NCBI RefSeq assembly: GCF_007678255.1
Contig: NZ_VEED01000003.1
Span: forward strand, 1-64,000
DNA: 64,000 nt
DNA from: Bacillus sp. X1(2014)
GTDB lineage: Bacteria > Bacillota > Bacilli > Bacillales_B > DSM-18226
Direction: 5' to 3'
The translations under genes were made by a program, and so were the position numbers. The first letter of the stretch is position 1; every line of letters starts with the position of its first letter. The notes under the pieces were generated by a model. It was not told where the DNA came from, ran no database searches, and saw nothing but the letters and a program-made list of their open reading frames with translations. Positions 1 to 8,765 of this stretch are shown in pieces.

Positions 1-35
1 TCAAGATTTTATTACTACTATTTTACAACAAAAAA

Positions 36-104
36 ACTGTAGGCAAGCTCGTTTTTTTCGAGTTTGTCTACAGTCTGGAAGAGCCATTTTGGCTCTTCTT
101 TTTT
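36..104 (+). terminator. Tandem hairpins, second one a terminator
   Basis: Two adjacent hairpins. Arms 36-51 and 59-74 pair over 16 positions with two G-U pairs around a T-rich loop. Arms 78-85 and 91-98 (GAAGAGCC/GGCTCTTC) are followed by a T run to 104, the form of a Rho-independent terminator. They probably end a gene left of the window. I see no convincing gene between here and 274; the remaining sequence is AT-rich and should carry the promoter of the next gene. Confidence 0.7.
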
Positions 105-273
105 GAGATTGATTTTGGCTAAGGTGAAAAAAATTTGAGGGCAGATTTTACAAATATATGAACAAATCTCTAGAAAATCAATACTCCATATTATCTCCAA
201 TAAAAATGCATACAATCTGCAAATTTTCCCATTACATTAAACATAAGAGCATTAGATTTTTGGAGGTGGAAAA

Positions 274-687
274 ATGAAGAAAATCTTTATATTTATTTTT
301 GCATTAGCATTTATCTTTTCATTTGATGTAAGGGTATTTGCAGATACGGGGCATTCTCATACTCCCAATTTAAAACAAGCAAAAGAGAATCTGAAAAAGG
401 ATACATCCGGTGGTGATGATACCACTATGAATCATGACAGTGGAACCGACATGGAAGGAATGGACCATGATAGTGGAACCGACATGGAAGGAATGAACCA
501 CAACAGTGGACCGGACATGGAAGGAAACAGTGGGGCAGCTCATGATCATCATGGAACAGTGGTTGAATCACCACCAAACTATAAAGTGCTAGGCACCTAT
601 GGGGCAGTAAACCTATCATTTGTCCTAATAGGTGTCTGGAATAAATGGTTTAGACGGATGGGAGATGTAAACAATGGCAATGCCTGA
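274..687 (+). CDS. Secreted Met/His-rich repeat protein, putative copper-binding
   Basis: A 137-residue exported protein I do not recognise as a named family. Residues 1-23 form a signal peptide. Residues 52-84 are three imperfect 11-residue repeats of the form M-N/D-H-D/N-S-G-T/P-D-M-E-G, followed by an H-D-H-H cluster near 90-93. A single hydrophobic stretch at about 106-122 probably anchors the C terminus. Met- and His-rich repeats are typical of extracytoplasmic copper-binding proteins, and ycnJ and ycnI lie just downstream, so a periplasm-side copper-binding role is inferred. It overlaps the next gene by 14 bases, so the two are translationally coupled. The start follows a GGAGGTGG ribosome site. 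Confidence 0.75.
   Translation: MKKIFIFIFALAFIFSFDVRVFADTGHSHTPNLKQAKENLKKDTSGGDDTTMNHDSGTDMEGMDHDSGTDMEGMNHNSGPDMEGNSGAAHDHHGTVVESPPNYKVLGTYGAVNLSFVLIGVWNKWFRRMGDVNNGNA
427..525 (+). repeat. Three tandem 33-bp repeats inside the Met/His-rich gene
   Basis: Three consecutive 33-bp units encode the 11-residue repeats. Units one and two differ at few bases; unit three has more changes, including T-to-P at the seventh residue. Such in-frame repeats can expand or shrink by slippage and alter the number of metal-binding units. Confidence 0.85.
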
Positions 688-2041
688 GAAAAACTTACCA
701 GAAAAGGAACCTTTTGATCTTCTATCCATTTTAGTTGTGAAAAAGTTTGTTAAAAGCAAATGGTATCCAGGAATCTTTCAATGGATTGTTATTTTCGTAT
801 TTTCCATTATAGTTTATGAATTAGTAATGGGTACCGTAGATCCAAGTAAAAACTTTGGTACTACGATGACTTGGGTGTTATGGTGGCCGATTATTCCAGT
901 CCTATTTTTACTAACAGGCCGCTTCTGGTGTGCCATTTGTCCGTTCGGTAAATTAAGTGATATTGTTCGTAAATTTGTTGGCAGCAAGCGACCAATGCCT
1001 AAGTTTTTAAGAAAATATGGAATTTGGTTGATAGATTTATTCTTTATTGCCATAACTTATAGTGACCATGTTTGGGGAATTGTAGAGTCGCCAAGAGGTT
1101 CAGGTTACCTATTGCTTTTACTCGTAACCATGGTTGTAGCCACTTCTGTTTTTTATGAAAGAAGAACCTTTTGTAAAACACTCTGTTTCCTTGGTGGTCT
1201 TGCTGGAAACTATTCACGCTCTGGTGCATTAAAAGTTCAAGCAACACCTGATATTTGTAAAACCTGTAAAGTCCAATCTTGCTACAAAGGAACCGAGGGT
1301 GTTGAAGGATGCCCAATGTTCCAATTTCCTAGAACAATGGAGTCTGGTGCAGAATGTAATATTTGCGGAAACTGTGTAAAAAACTGTCCAAACAATTCAG
1401 TTAAAATTACAACAAGAATTCCTACAAAAGAATTGTGGGGATTAAACAATCCAAAGCTTGAGCATGCCTCTTTAGCTGCTGTTATTATGGGTATCGTGTT
1501 CGTACAAAATATAACCATGCTTGAACCATGGCAAAATATTCTGAATGCAATTGGTTCTGTGACTGGTACAGAAAACTATGTTGTTAACTTTACGATTGCC
1601 TTTATCATTGCCATGGCATTACCAATTCTTTTATTGTTAGGAACTGCAAAACTAGCATCATTACTTGGAATGGAAGGTTCAATTAAAAAGAACTTTACCC
1701 GTTTTGGCTATGCGATTATTCCTTTAGATCTTGCTGGGCACCTGGCTCATAACCTATTCCACATCTTCACAGAAGGAAAGGCAGTATGGTTTAATTCGAT
1801 TAGATTATTTGGAGTAGATTCAAATCCAGAAAGCTTAAGTCTCGCTTCAACTCCAACCGTACAAATGATTCAGTATATAGTGATTTTAATCGGGCTGGTA
1901 GGTACTTGCTATGTGGTGTACAGAATGGGTAGAGGCAAAATGACATCTTTAATAGCAATGCTGCCATATTACGTACTTATGACGATACTAGCAATCACTA
2001 ATATTTATTTATTCTCCTTACCTATGATGCATAGGGTTTAA
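674..2041 (+). CDS. Membrane [4Fe-4S] protein of the NapH/NosR/CcoG-like type
   Basis: A 455-residue polytopic membrane protein with many cysteines. Residues 86-90 are CAICP; cysteines at 167 and 171 form a second pair; cysteines at 195, 198, 203, 213 and at 228, 231, 234, 238 look like two ferredoxin-type [4Fe-4S] sites. Membrane segments lie before, between and after these motifs (about 36-52, 68-82, 145-160 and several from 265 on). Proteins of this type (NapH, NosR C-terminal part, YccM, CcoG/RdxA) pass electrons across the membrane, and CcoG reduces Cu(II). Next to a putative copper-binding partner and ycnJ, a cupric-reductase role is plausible but inferred. The start at 674 lies inside the end of the upstream gene. 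Confidence 0.8.
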   Translation: MAMPEKNLPEKEPFDLLSILVVKKFVKSKWYPGIFQWIVIFVFSIIVYELVMGTVDPSKNFGTTMTWVLWWPIIPVLFLLTGRFWCAICPFGKLSDIVRKFVGSKRPMPKFLRKYGIWLIDLFFIAITYSDHVWGIVESPRGSGYLLLLLVTMVVATSVFYERRTFCKTLCFLGGLAGNYSRSGALKVQATPDICKTCKVQSCYKGTEGVEGCPMFQFPRTMESGAECNICGNCVKNCPNNSVKITTRIPTKELWGLNNPKLEHASLAAVIMGIVFVQNITMLEPWQNILNAIGSVTGTENYVVNFTIAFIIAMALPILLLLGTAKLASLLGMEGSIKKNFTRFGYAIIPLDLAGHLAHNLFHIFTEGKAVWFNSIRLFGVDSNPESLSLASTPTVQMIQYIVILIGLVGTCYVVYRMGRGKMTSLIAMLPYYVLMTILAITNIYLFSLPMMHRV

Positions 2042-2082
2042 TGTAGGATTTAATAATGTCGTATTTATTATTATTAATTTAA

Positions 2083-2140
2083 GAAGGGAAAGGGATTAAC
2101 TAAAACCTGTTCAGAGGTTTTGGTTAATCCCTTCCTTTTC
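2083..2140 (+). terminator. Rho-independent terminator after the Fe-S gene
   Basis: A long hairpin of about 20 base pairs (GGGATTAAC with GTTAATCCC at its core) followed by CTTCCTTTTC. It separates the first two genes from ycnJ, so ycnJI should have its own promoter. Confidence 0.8.
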
Positions 2141-2175
2141 CTATTATGATTATTATTTGCAAACCAACTTTCTAA

Positions 2176-2190
2176 TGATAATTATTAATA
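2176..2190. promoter_or_regulatory. Fur-box-like sequence upstream of ycnJ
   Basis: TGATAATTATTAATA matches the 7-1-7 Fur-family consensus TGATAATNATTATCA at all but two positions. Fur-family regulation of copper genes would be unusual, so the functional assignment is tentative. Copper operons of this type are normally controlled by YcnK or CsoR, for which I find no obvious site. Confidence 0.3.
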
Positions 2191-2265
2191 AAAAATTCCT
2201 CAATTACTGAGAAAGTTCAACAATTAGTCACAAGTTGGTCTGATAAAGATATTGTTATTAACCCT

Positions 2266-2280
2266 ATTTATCATTATCAT
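2266..2280. promoter_or_regulatory. Second GATAAT-type repeat upstream of ycnJ
   Basis: On the minus strand this reads ATGATAATGATAAAT, two GATAAT-like hexamers in tandem, as in the 6-6-6 view of Fur-family boxes. It lies 55 bases before the ycnJ start, where an operator would overlap the promoter. No protein can be assigned from sequence alone. Confidence 0.25.
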
Positions 2281-2334
2281 AGTATCGACAGTAAAAACTA
2301 TTTTTCATGATATTAATGATAAGGGTGTGAGGGT

Positions 2335-3984
2335 TTGCAAACAAAACAGATGGTCAGTACATTACTAGGAATCCTTGCCCTGTTTCTATTTTTATTTCCG
2401 TCTATTTCTTCGGCGCACGCCTACATAAAGAAATCAACACCATTGGAAAATGAAAAAGTAGAAAAAGCTCCAGCAGAAGTAACAATAAAATTTGATGAAT
2501 CAATCCAACCTGCATTTAACTCCATTAAGGTATTTGATTCGAAAGGTAATCGAGTCGATAAAAACAATGGGCAAATCGATCCGAAACAACCGTCTATCTT
2601 AAAAAGCGGATTAAAGAAGGGCCTTCCCAATGGATCCTATCGAATTAAATGGAAGGTGGTTTCAAGTGATGGCCATCCTGTCGAAGGAGTCATTCCATTT
2701 CAGATTGGTGATGAAGGTCAAACATCAGCTGCTTCCAATAAGGAAACAAAGGGGTATATTCCCAAAGCTGATCTAATCGTCATTCGTTGGCTTCAATATA
2801 TTAGCAATGCCTGCTATGTTGGGCTAATCTTTTTTTATATGATGGTCATGCCCAAGAAGTTAAGGGAGATAGAATCAGTTGACAAGAAGTTCCGGAGACT
2901 AATTAATGCGAGTCTAACATTCCTATTCTTTAGCATCCTATTAAGTTTGCCACTACAGGCAACGATTGAATCTGGTTTTCCATGGAGTGAAGTGTTCAGC
3001 TTTACATTAATTGGAAGTATCCTAACGAACACGAATTATGGTCATTCATGGCTTCTGCAAATCGCCCTTCTCATTACTCTTGTTCTCCTTACCTCGTTCA
3101 TCAGGATGGCCGAGAGTACGAAACGCATCCTTTTGTGGGCTTGTTTTATACTAGGAAGTGCCTTGCTATGGACAAAGTCTTTGACAAGTCATGCCGCTTC
3201 CCAATCAAATAAAATATTACCGCTTGCAATGGATTTCTTTCATTTATTTGGGGCATCGATTTGGATTGGAAGTTTAATTGGTTTTGTCGGCTTCTTTTCA
3301 TTACGGAAAAATACGGATTTAAAACAGGATTATCTTAGAATGATAAAAAACTTCTCCAAATGGGGATTAATTATTGTTCTTCTCTTAACCTTTACAGGAA
3401 TATATAGCAGCCTATTATATATTCCTAACCTTTCTGCTCTGATTCAAACAAACTATGGACAGGTATTAATAGGTAAAGTAAGTTTATTTATACTGATGGT
3501 ATTGCTTGCTGCTGTGAATCTTTTTAAAGGAAGAAAGGGATCCACTAAGAGACTTGGGGCATCATTAAAGGGGGAACTTTTAATAGGACTAATGATCCTT
3601 ATTCTTTCAGTAGTCTTAACCAATTTACCAACAGCCATTCAGTCGCCGGGGCCATACAAGGAAACCAATATAGTGAATCAAGGCAAGCAAATTACACTGA
3701 AAGCAACCCCGAATATTATTGGAACGAATTTATTTGAAGTTACATTAAAAGACAAAGCAGGTCAGCCTATTAAAGATATTGAACAATTACACTTAACGTT
3801 TACAATGCTTGAAATGGATATGGGTAAAGAAACAGTTAACTTAGCAAATACGGCTGAAGGAAAGTATGAAGTGAGAGGTTTACATTTTAGCATGGCTGGT
3901 AAGTGGAACGTACATGTACACGTTCTAACAAAGTCATTAGAAAGTATCGATACAGATTTCCATGTTTTAGTGGGAAGTCAATAA
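2335..3984 (+). CDS. ycnJ: Copper transport protein, CopC-CopD fusion
   Basis: A 549-residue membrane protein that handles copper uptake in Bacillus. A signal peptide ends at about residue 27, leaving His28 at the mature N terminus. The CopC domain follows (about 28-125), with Asp112 and His114 in the DGH motif completing the usual Cu(II) site. About eight membrane segments form the CopD part (about 150-440), and a final exported beta domain of about 110 residues ends the chain. The start is a TTG seven bases after AAGGGTG. ycnI follows 21 bases downstream, as in the B. subtilis ycnKJI locus; no ycnK-like repressor is present here. Confidence 0.92.
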   Translation: MQTKQMVSTLLGILALFLFLFPSISSAHAYIKKSTPLENEKVEKAPAEVTIKFDESIQPAFNSIKVFDSKGNRVDKNNGQIDPKQPSILKSGLKKGLPNGSYRIKWKVVSSDGHPVEGVIPFQIGDEGQTSAASNKETKGYIPKADLIVIRWLQYISNACYVGLIFFYMMVMPKKLREIESVDKKFRRLINASLTFLFFSILLSLPLQATIESGFPWSEVFSFTLIGSILTNTNYGHSWLLQIALLITLVLLTSFIRMAESTKRILLWACFILGSALLWTKSLTSHAASQSNKILPLAMDFFHLFGASIWIGSLIGFVGFFSLRKNTDLKQDYLRMIKNFSKWGLIIVLLLTFTGIYSSLLYIPNLSALIQTNYGQVLIGKVSLFILMVLLAAVNLFKGRKGSTKRLGASLKGELLIGLMILILSVVLTNLPTAIQSPGPYKETNIVNQGKQITLKATPNIIGTNLFEVTLKDKAGQPIKDIEQLHLTFTMLEMDMGKETVNLANTAEGKYEVRGLHFSMAGKWNVHVHVLTKSLESIDTDFHVLVGSQ

Positions 3985-4005
3985 AAACATCTAAGGAGAG
4001 TTACA

Positions 4006-4671
4006 ATGAAAAAGATGATTGGTAGAATTTCAAAAATATTTATTCCGGCAATAATCAGCTTATTTTTCTTCTCAAGTATGGCAAGTGCTCATGTAACAGT
4101 AATGCCAAAAACATCATCAACAGGGGCATGGGAAACTTATACCTTAAAGGTGCCAGTTGAAAAAGATGTAGCTACTACGAAAGTAACGGTCAAAGCACCA
4201 GCAGGTGTAGAAATTATGTCATATCAACCCGTTCCAGGCTGGACCTATTCATCTGAAAAGGATGCTAGTGGAAAAGTAAAAACATTTACCTTTGAGGCAA
4301 CCGGGGAAGGGATTTTAAGTGGTCAATTCCAACAATTTGTCTTTGTAGCGAAAAACCCTGAAAAGACAACCAAAGCTGCTTGGGATGCTTTTCAATATTA
4401 CAAGGATGGCAGTATAGTCGAATGGACAGGAGAAGAAGGGTCTGACTCACCACATTCGATTACAGATATTGTAACAGCTTCTACCACCGATCAACATAGC
4501 GGTCAAACAACAGAACATAGTGATAAGACACCGACAAAAGATAACGAAAAAACGAAAACAGAAGTGAATGAAAAGAAAACAGAAACATCCACATCTTTAT
4601 CACTAATTTTATCTGGATTAGCAGCATTGCTTTCCTTTGCTGCACTGATTATCGCAATCCGAAAAAAATAA
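4006..4671 (+). CDS. ycnI: YcnI, DUF1775 copper-binding protein
   Basis: A 221-residue exported protein. The signal peptide ends at about Ala28, so mature YcnI begins with His29, the residue used by the family to bind Cu(II). The DUF1775 beta-sandwich spans about 29-155. A Thr/Lys/Glu-rich linker follows, and a C-terminal membrane helix (about 196-218) ends in positive residues, tethering the domain outside the cell. AAGGAGAG precedes the ATG. It is cotranscribed with ycnJ and closed by a strong terminator. The family is thought to act as a copper chaperone for YcnJ. Confidence 0.92.
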   Translation: MKKMIGRISKIFIPAIISLFFFSSMASAHVTVMPKTSSTGAWETYTLKVPVEKDVATTKVTVKAPAGVEIMSYQPVPGWTYSSEKDASGKVKTFTFEATGEGILSGQFQQFVFVAKNPEKTTKAAWDAFQYYKDGSIVEWTGEEGSDSPHSITDIVTASTTDQHSGQTTEHSDKTPTKDNEKTKTEVNEKKTETSTSLSLILSGLAALLSFAALIIAIRKK

Positions 4672-4716
4672 CCTTAAAAAATAGAAGATGCCGTGGGCAT
4701 CTTCTATTTTTTAAGG
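4672..4716. terminator. Bidirectional terminator after ycnI
   Basis: A perfect 21-bp inverted repeat with a GTG loop (core GAAGATGCC/GGCATCTTC) flanked by A and T runs. It can end ycnI on the plus strand and the opposing yczE-like gene on the minus strand. A smaller GGCCA.CAT hairpin follows at 4737-4761. Confidence 0.9.
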
Positions 4717-4772
4717 TTTTCTAAATAAAGCAATTGGCCATCATATAAAAAATGGTGGCCTCATGATCTTAG

Positions 4773-5408
4773 TTAAAAAACAATACCTTGTGGTTGGCTT
4801 TTTTTCTTTTTGATCGCTTCTACTAATGTCTTAAATAGCTTTAGAGAATGATGGAAAATTGGACTTTGAATAAATGTATAAAGGAAAGTAGCAATAAACA
4901 CAGGCCCACCTAACAATAGACCAATCAATAGGACAATGCTTTCTACGATAATGCGAGCCTGACTAACTGATAACTTAGTTTTATCGGAGATGGATAACAT
5001 AAAGCCATCGCGAGGACCCGCACCGATTCCTGCTGCAACGTACATCCCGCCGCCGACCCCTGTAATTATGATTCCACAGAGAAGAATGAGATAATCAACC
5101 CAAGTACCTGTTGCTTTTGGGAGAATATCTAACCAGAGGAAAAAGTCCATGATAGGTCCAATACATAAGGCATTAAGTATAGTACCTATGCTAATATAAC
5201 TCCTTGCTACAAAAAAAGAAATGATTATCAGGATCAGCCCGCATATGACTCCCCAGGTTCCAATGGTGAAACCAAAATGTTCAAATAGCGCAACATTCAG
5301 TACCTCCCAAGGATGTAGGCCCACATATTTTACCTTAACGGCAATTGCATTTCCTAAGCCAAAAAAGGTTAGTCCCGCAAAAAATAATAAATATTGAACC
5401 AGCTTCAT
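4773..5408 (-). CDS. YczE/YyaS/YitT-family integral membrane protein
   Basis: A 211-residue protein with about five hydrophobic segments and almost no soluble part. The stretch HPWEVLN near residue 32 and the GAGPRDGFM motif near residue 130 are typical of the YczE/YyaS/YitT family, whose transport substrate or function is not established. GGAGG lies ten bases before the ATG. It is divergent from the aminotransferase gene with 178 bases between them, which could hold both promoters. A functional link to that enzyme, such as export of an amino acid product, is only a guess. Confidence 0.8.
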   Translation of the reverse strand: MKLVQYLLFFAGLTFFGLGNAIAVKVKYVGLHPWEVLNVALFEHFGFTIGTWGVICGLILIIISFFVARSYISIGTILNALCIGPIMDFFLWLDILPKATGTWVDYLILLCGIIITGVGGGMYVAAGIGAGPRDGFMLSISDKTKLSVSQARIIVESIVLLIGLLLGGPVFIATFLYTFIQSPIFHHSLKLFKTLVEAIKKKKSQPQGIVF

Positions 5409-5528
5409 TTTTCAGTTACCTCCACATAAAGCCTTTTTCCTGAATATTAAAACCTATCTTAAGATTCTAAATTATGTTTTGATAATAATCAATGATTATA
5501 TTGAAATATAGAATTGAATTCGTTAGAC

Positions 5529-5537
5529 TGATATAAT
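5529..5537 (+). promoter_or_regulatory. Extended -10 promoter element
   Basis: TGATATAAT is a consensus extended -10 sequence for the housekeeping sigma factor, 50 bases before the aminotransferase start. A good -35 is not evident, which extended -10 promoters tolerate. Confidence 0.45.
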
Positions 5538-5586
5538 TTAAATATGTTTGAATTATTGAAATTTTATTTAGGATAGAGGGATATCT

Positions 5587-6768
5587 ATGAATCTCGTTGC
5601 TTCTGAAAAAGTGAAAAAAATGTCGGCTAGTATTTTTCAAGAGGTAGCTAATCGAAAGCTTAAAGCGATTAAAGCAGGTATGGATGTTATTGATTTAAGT
5701 GTAGGAAGTCCAGATTTTCCTCCGCCGCAATTTGTTGTGGATACATTGATTGATTTTGCCTGTGATTCAAGCAAATATGGCTATACCCTATCAGGGATAC
5801 CTGCATTTAATCACGCGGTAAGTTATTTTTATAAGCAAAGATATGCGGTTGACGTCAACCCAGAATCTGAAGTATTGCAGCTGATGGGGTCTCAGGATGG
5901 TCTTGCTCATTTGGCTACGGCTATCATTAATCCTGGTGATTATGTATTGGTACCGGATCCCGGGTATCCTATCTATGAGGCAAGTGTAAATATTGCAGGC
6001 GGGGTTATCTATCCAATGCCGTTATTAGCTGAAAACAGATTCCTGCCAATGCTTGAGGAAATTCCGTTAGATGTGTTAGATAAAACGAAAATGATGATAA
6101 TCAGTTATCCTGGTAACCCTGTAACTGCTTTAGCGGATCAGTCATTTTTTGAAAAGGTAGTTTCCTTTGCTAAGCATCACAATATTTTGGTTGTTCATGA
6201 TTTTGCGTACTCTGAGTTGATCTTCGATGGGAATCCACAACTTAGTTTCATGTCGGTTCCAGGGGCAAAGGAGATTGGTATTGAATTTAATTCCCTTTCG
6301 AAAACCTTTAATATGGCAGGATGCCGTATCGGCTATGTCGTTGGCAATGAGCAAGCCATTGAGATCTTGGCTTCATTTAAATCTCACATAGATTATGGAG
6401 TCTTTTATCCTATCCAAAAAGCAGCCGTAAGGGCGTTAACTTCAGATTTCGCTTTTCTTAAAACACAGGTGAATGAATATGAACTTCGCCGCGATGTGTT
6501 GATTTCTGGGCTTGAAAAAAGCGGTTGGCACGTGGCTAAGTCTCCTGCAACCATGTTTGTGTGGGCAAGAATCCCTGCAGGCTGGAAATCCCGAGAGTTT
6601 GCCTTTGAATTGATTGATCAAGCCGGAGTGGCTGTCATTCCTGGTGATGCGTTTGGAAACCTGGGCGAGGGCTATGTTCGGATTGCCATGGTACAACCAC
6701 CAGAACGACTATCCCAGGCAGCTGAACGAATTCATGAATTCCTAATGGAATATTCAAGAAATAAGTAA
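5587..6768 (+). CDS. PLP-dependent class I/II aminotransferase
   Basis: A 393-residue fold-type I aminotransferase. The sequence shows VPDPGYP (about 126-132), the N-P of SYPGNPVTA near 179, and SKTFNMAGCR near 238-247 with the Schiff-base lysine. It is clearly paralogous to MtnE at 56485 in this window (both share NPGD..LVPDPGYP.Y and LSKT.NMAG), and to the LL-diaminopimelate aminotransferase group. Its substrate cannot be told from sequence. It stands alone, divergent from the YczE-like gene, and ends at a terminator. Confidence 0.88.
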   Translation: MNLVASEKVKKMSASIFQEVANRKLKAIKAGMDVIDLSVGSPDFPPPQFVVDTLIDFACDSSKYGYTLSGIPAFNHAVSYFYKQRYAVDVNPESEVLQLMGSQDGLAHLATAIINPGDYVLVPDPGYPIYEASVNIAGGVIYPMPLLAENRFLPMLEEIPLDVLDKTKMMIISYPGNPVTALADQSFFEKVVSFAKHHNILVVHDFAYSELIFDGNPQLSFMSVPGAKEIGIEFNSLSKTFNMAGCRIGYVVGNEQAIEILASFKSHIDYGVFYPIQKAAVRALTSDFAFLKTQVNEYELRRDVLISGLEKSGWHVAKSPATMFVWARIPAGWKSREFAFELIDQAGVAVIPGDAFGNLGEGYVRIAMVQPPERLSQAAERIHEFLMEYSRNK

Positions 6769-6852
6769 AAAGTAACATCATCTGTGATGAGGATATTTTT
6801 GGAAAACTGTTTCACGCCTCTTCTATAAACATAAATTTCTTCATATATTTTG

Positions 6853-6887
6853 TAAAAGACCTTCTGCCAAATGAGGGTCTTTTATTT
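6853..6887 (+). terminator. Terminator between the aminotransferase and SRPBCC genes
   Basis: AAAAGACC and GGTCTTTT arms followed by ATTTT. It lies just before the SRPBCC gene at 6909, so that gene needs either read-through or a promoter very close to its start. Confidence 0.65.
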
Positions 6888-6908
6888 TGATAATGAAAGA
6901 GGGATAAA

Positions 6909-7358
6909 ATGCTAAGCGATTTACAACATTTAGAGTTAGATATCCCGATTGAAGTGATTTGGGACTTTATTCGAGACGAAAACAATTGGGCACCGCTTGT
7001 ACCTGGCTATATTCAACATGAAAAGAGAAATGAACGTCAAATCAGTTGGGAATTTAAGAGTGATCTCGGCGTTATGAAAAAAAAGGTTAGTTTATTAATA
7101 GATATTAAAGAGTGGAACGAACCATCCAGAGTATCTTTTGAATTAAAACGTTCAAATGAAAAACATTTAGGCGAAGGTTATTTTGAAGCAAAAGCCTTAA
7201 ATAAAAATAAAACTCGTGTAACGGGCTTTTTAGAAATCAATGCATCAGGGCCGATGGGATCATTAGCTAATTCCCTTTTTAAAAAAGCACTCCAAAAATC
7301 GGATGATGAGGTAGCCTCAGTCATTTCTACAAAGTTAGAAGAATTTCATCGCAGGTAA
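6909..7358 (+). CDS. SRPBCC-fold (CoxG-like) protein
   Basis: A 149-residue cytoplasmic protein. The N terminus alternates strand and helix, with IPIEVIWDFIRDENNWAPL typical of the SRPBCC/START-like fold (polyketide cyclase or CoxG type). The last helix (about 120-147) covers the ligand pocket. These proteins bind hydrophobic ligands, or in CoxG assist membrane attachment of CO dehydrogenase; no CO dehydrogenase genes lie here, so the ligand is unknown. The start follows GAGGGAT. Confidence 0.75.
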   Translation: MLSDLQHLELDIPIEVIWDFIRDENNWAPLVPGYIQHEKRNERQISWEFKSDLGVMKKKVSLLIDIKEWNEPSRVSFELKRSNEKHLGEGYFEAKALNKNKTRVTGFLEINASGPMGSLANSLFKKALQKSDDEVASVISTKLEEFHRR

Positions 7359-7442
7359 AAAATTAAGATAAACTTAAGCAACCCATGATAAAGTTAGTCC
7401 AAATTCCACTATCCCCCAAGATAGAGGACAGGAGGATTAACA

Positions 7443-8594
7443 ATGAAACCATTAAAATCAAACAAAGCCCTAAATGTAATCCTAGTTTTTTCACTGGCAT
7501 GGTTGGGAACTGGATCACCCATAACATCTGCCTATGCTGAAACTAACACGACAACAGTTCAAGAAAACCAACTAGCGAGCACTCTTTCAAAATTAGAAAT
7601 TGAAGGAATGGAGCTCGATCAGAAATTCAATGCAGATTTATTTGAATATACTGCCACAGTTGGGAACGAGGTTGAAAATATAAAGCTATTAGTAGATAGC
7701 TCTAATACAGATTCATCGATTACAATCAACGATCAGGTGATTATCCATGGGTCAATAGGAACCTACACCCTTCAAACAGGTGAAAATAAGTTTATTATTT
7801 TTGTAAATAATGGCAATGGTTCATCCAATACCTATACCCTGACGGTAACAAGAGAGAAAAATGCGAATACTTTCTTGCAAAGTATTGAACTATCAAAAGG
7901 TGAGTTATCACCCAAATTTTCTTCAGATGTTAATGACTATAAGGTCAATGTTCCAAATGAAGTTCCTGCCATTACATTTAAACCGACAGCTATAGAAGCA
8001 ACTTCAACAATAAGGGTGAATTCTACTGTAGCAGGGAAAGATGGAGTGGATGTTTCGCTTCCCGTTGGTCAGTCAGATATTATAATCACGGTAACTGCTG
8101 AAAATGGCACGATGAAAATTTATACCATCCACGTTACAAGAGAGAAAGATGTTGATGATAAAGTTGTAGAAGAGACACCAGCTGAAGTTAAAACACCTGC
8201 AAAAAATTTAAACAATAATCTAGGTTCTATACAGCCCAATACAAAAACAAATAATCGGACTAATGCTTCACTGCCAACATCTCAACAGCAAAGTTCCTTA
8301 AATACCGAAAAAGTAAGTAAAGCATTACTATCGTCACTGTCAGTATCTGAAGGAACATTTGATAGCGCGTTTACAAGTAATGAGTTTACGTACCATGTGA
8401 CGGTTTCAAGTGATATGGACGAAATAACACTAGAGCCGATTGCAAAATATAGCAGTTCTGAAATATTAATTGAAGGAGAAACGAGCAAAACAATAAAACT
8501 GGAAAGTGACAAGAAAACAATTATTTCTGTGGTCGTTACGTATGATGATGATGATCGAAAGACATATGTACTTGTGTTTGATAAAGAATCTTAA
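7443..8594 (+). CDS. Secreted protein with three cadherin-like beta-sandwich domains
   Basis: A 383-residue exported protein with a signal peptide (about 1-31). Three related domains of about 90 residues are visible at roughly 46-135, 142-233 and 292-382. Each begins with L..L....G.L...F....F/Y.Y and ends with the strand YT/V-L/I-x-V-x-R/D, the pattern of the cadherin-like beta-sandwich domain (PF12733 type). A Thr/Asn/Pro/Gln-rich linker separates domains two and three. There is no cell-wall sorting motif or visible enzyme domain. An AGGAGG site precedes the ATG. A surface-adhesion or wall-associated role is likely but not shown. Confidence 0.75.
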   Translation: MKPLKSNKALNVILVFSLAWLGTGSPITSAYAETNTTTVQENQLASTLSKLEIEGMELDQKFNADLFEYTATVGNEVENIKLLVDSSNTDSSITINDQVIIHGSIGTYTLQTGENKFIIFVNNGNGSSNTYTLTVTREKNANTFLQSIELSKGELSPKFSSDVNDYKVNVPNEVPAITFKPTAIEATSTIRVNSTVAGKDGVDVSLPVGQSDIIITVTAENGTMKIYTIHVTREKDVDDKVVEETPAEVKTPAKNLNNNLGSIQPNTKTNNRTNASLPTSQQQSSLNTEKVSKALLSSLSVSEGTFDSAFTSNEFTYHVTVSSDMDEITLEPIAKYSSSEILIEGETSKTIKLESDKKTIISVVVTYDDDDRKTYVLVFDKES

Positions 8595-8618
8595 AAAAAT
8601 TACTTATTAGAAAATCCT

Positions 8619-8646
8619 AAAAAACCTGCACAGTGCAGGTTTTTTT
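8619..8646 (+). terminator. Terminator
   Basis: AAAAAACCTGCAC and GTGCAGGTTTTTT form a nearly loop-less hairpin with a T run, closing the secreted protein gene. Confidence 0.85.
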
Positions 8647-8765
8647 CGTATAATTAAAAATTTATTAAAAAAAAAGAAAACTTATTTTTAACATGTCCTT
8701 TAAAATTGTGGTATATTAATAAATAAAAAATTTAGCGAATTTTGAGATTAAAGGAAGGTGGCAGT

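Noticed and set aside
18..215. Minus-strand open frame of 65 codons at the left end
   Set aside because: It covers two hairpins including a terminator, has no ribosome site, and its composition follows the AT-rich spacer.
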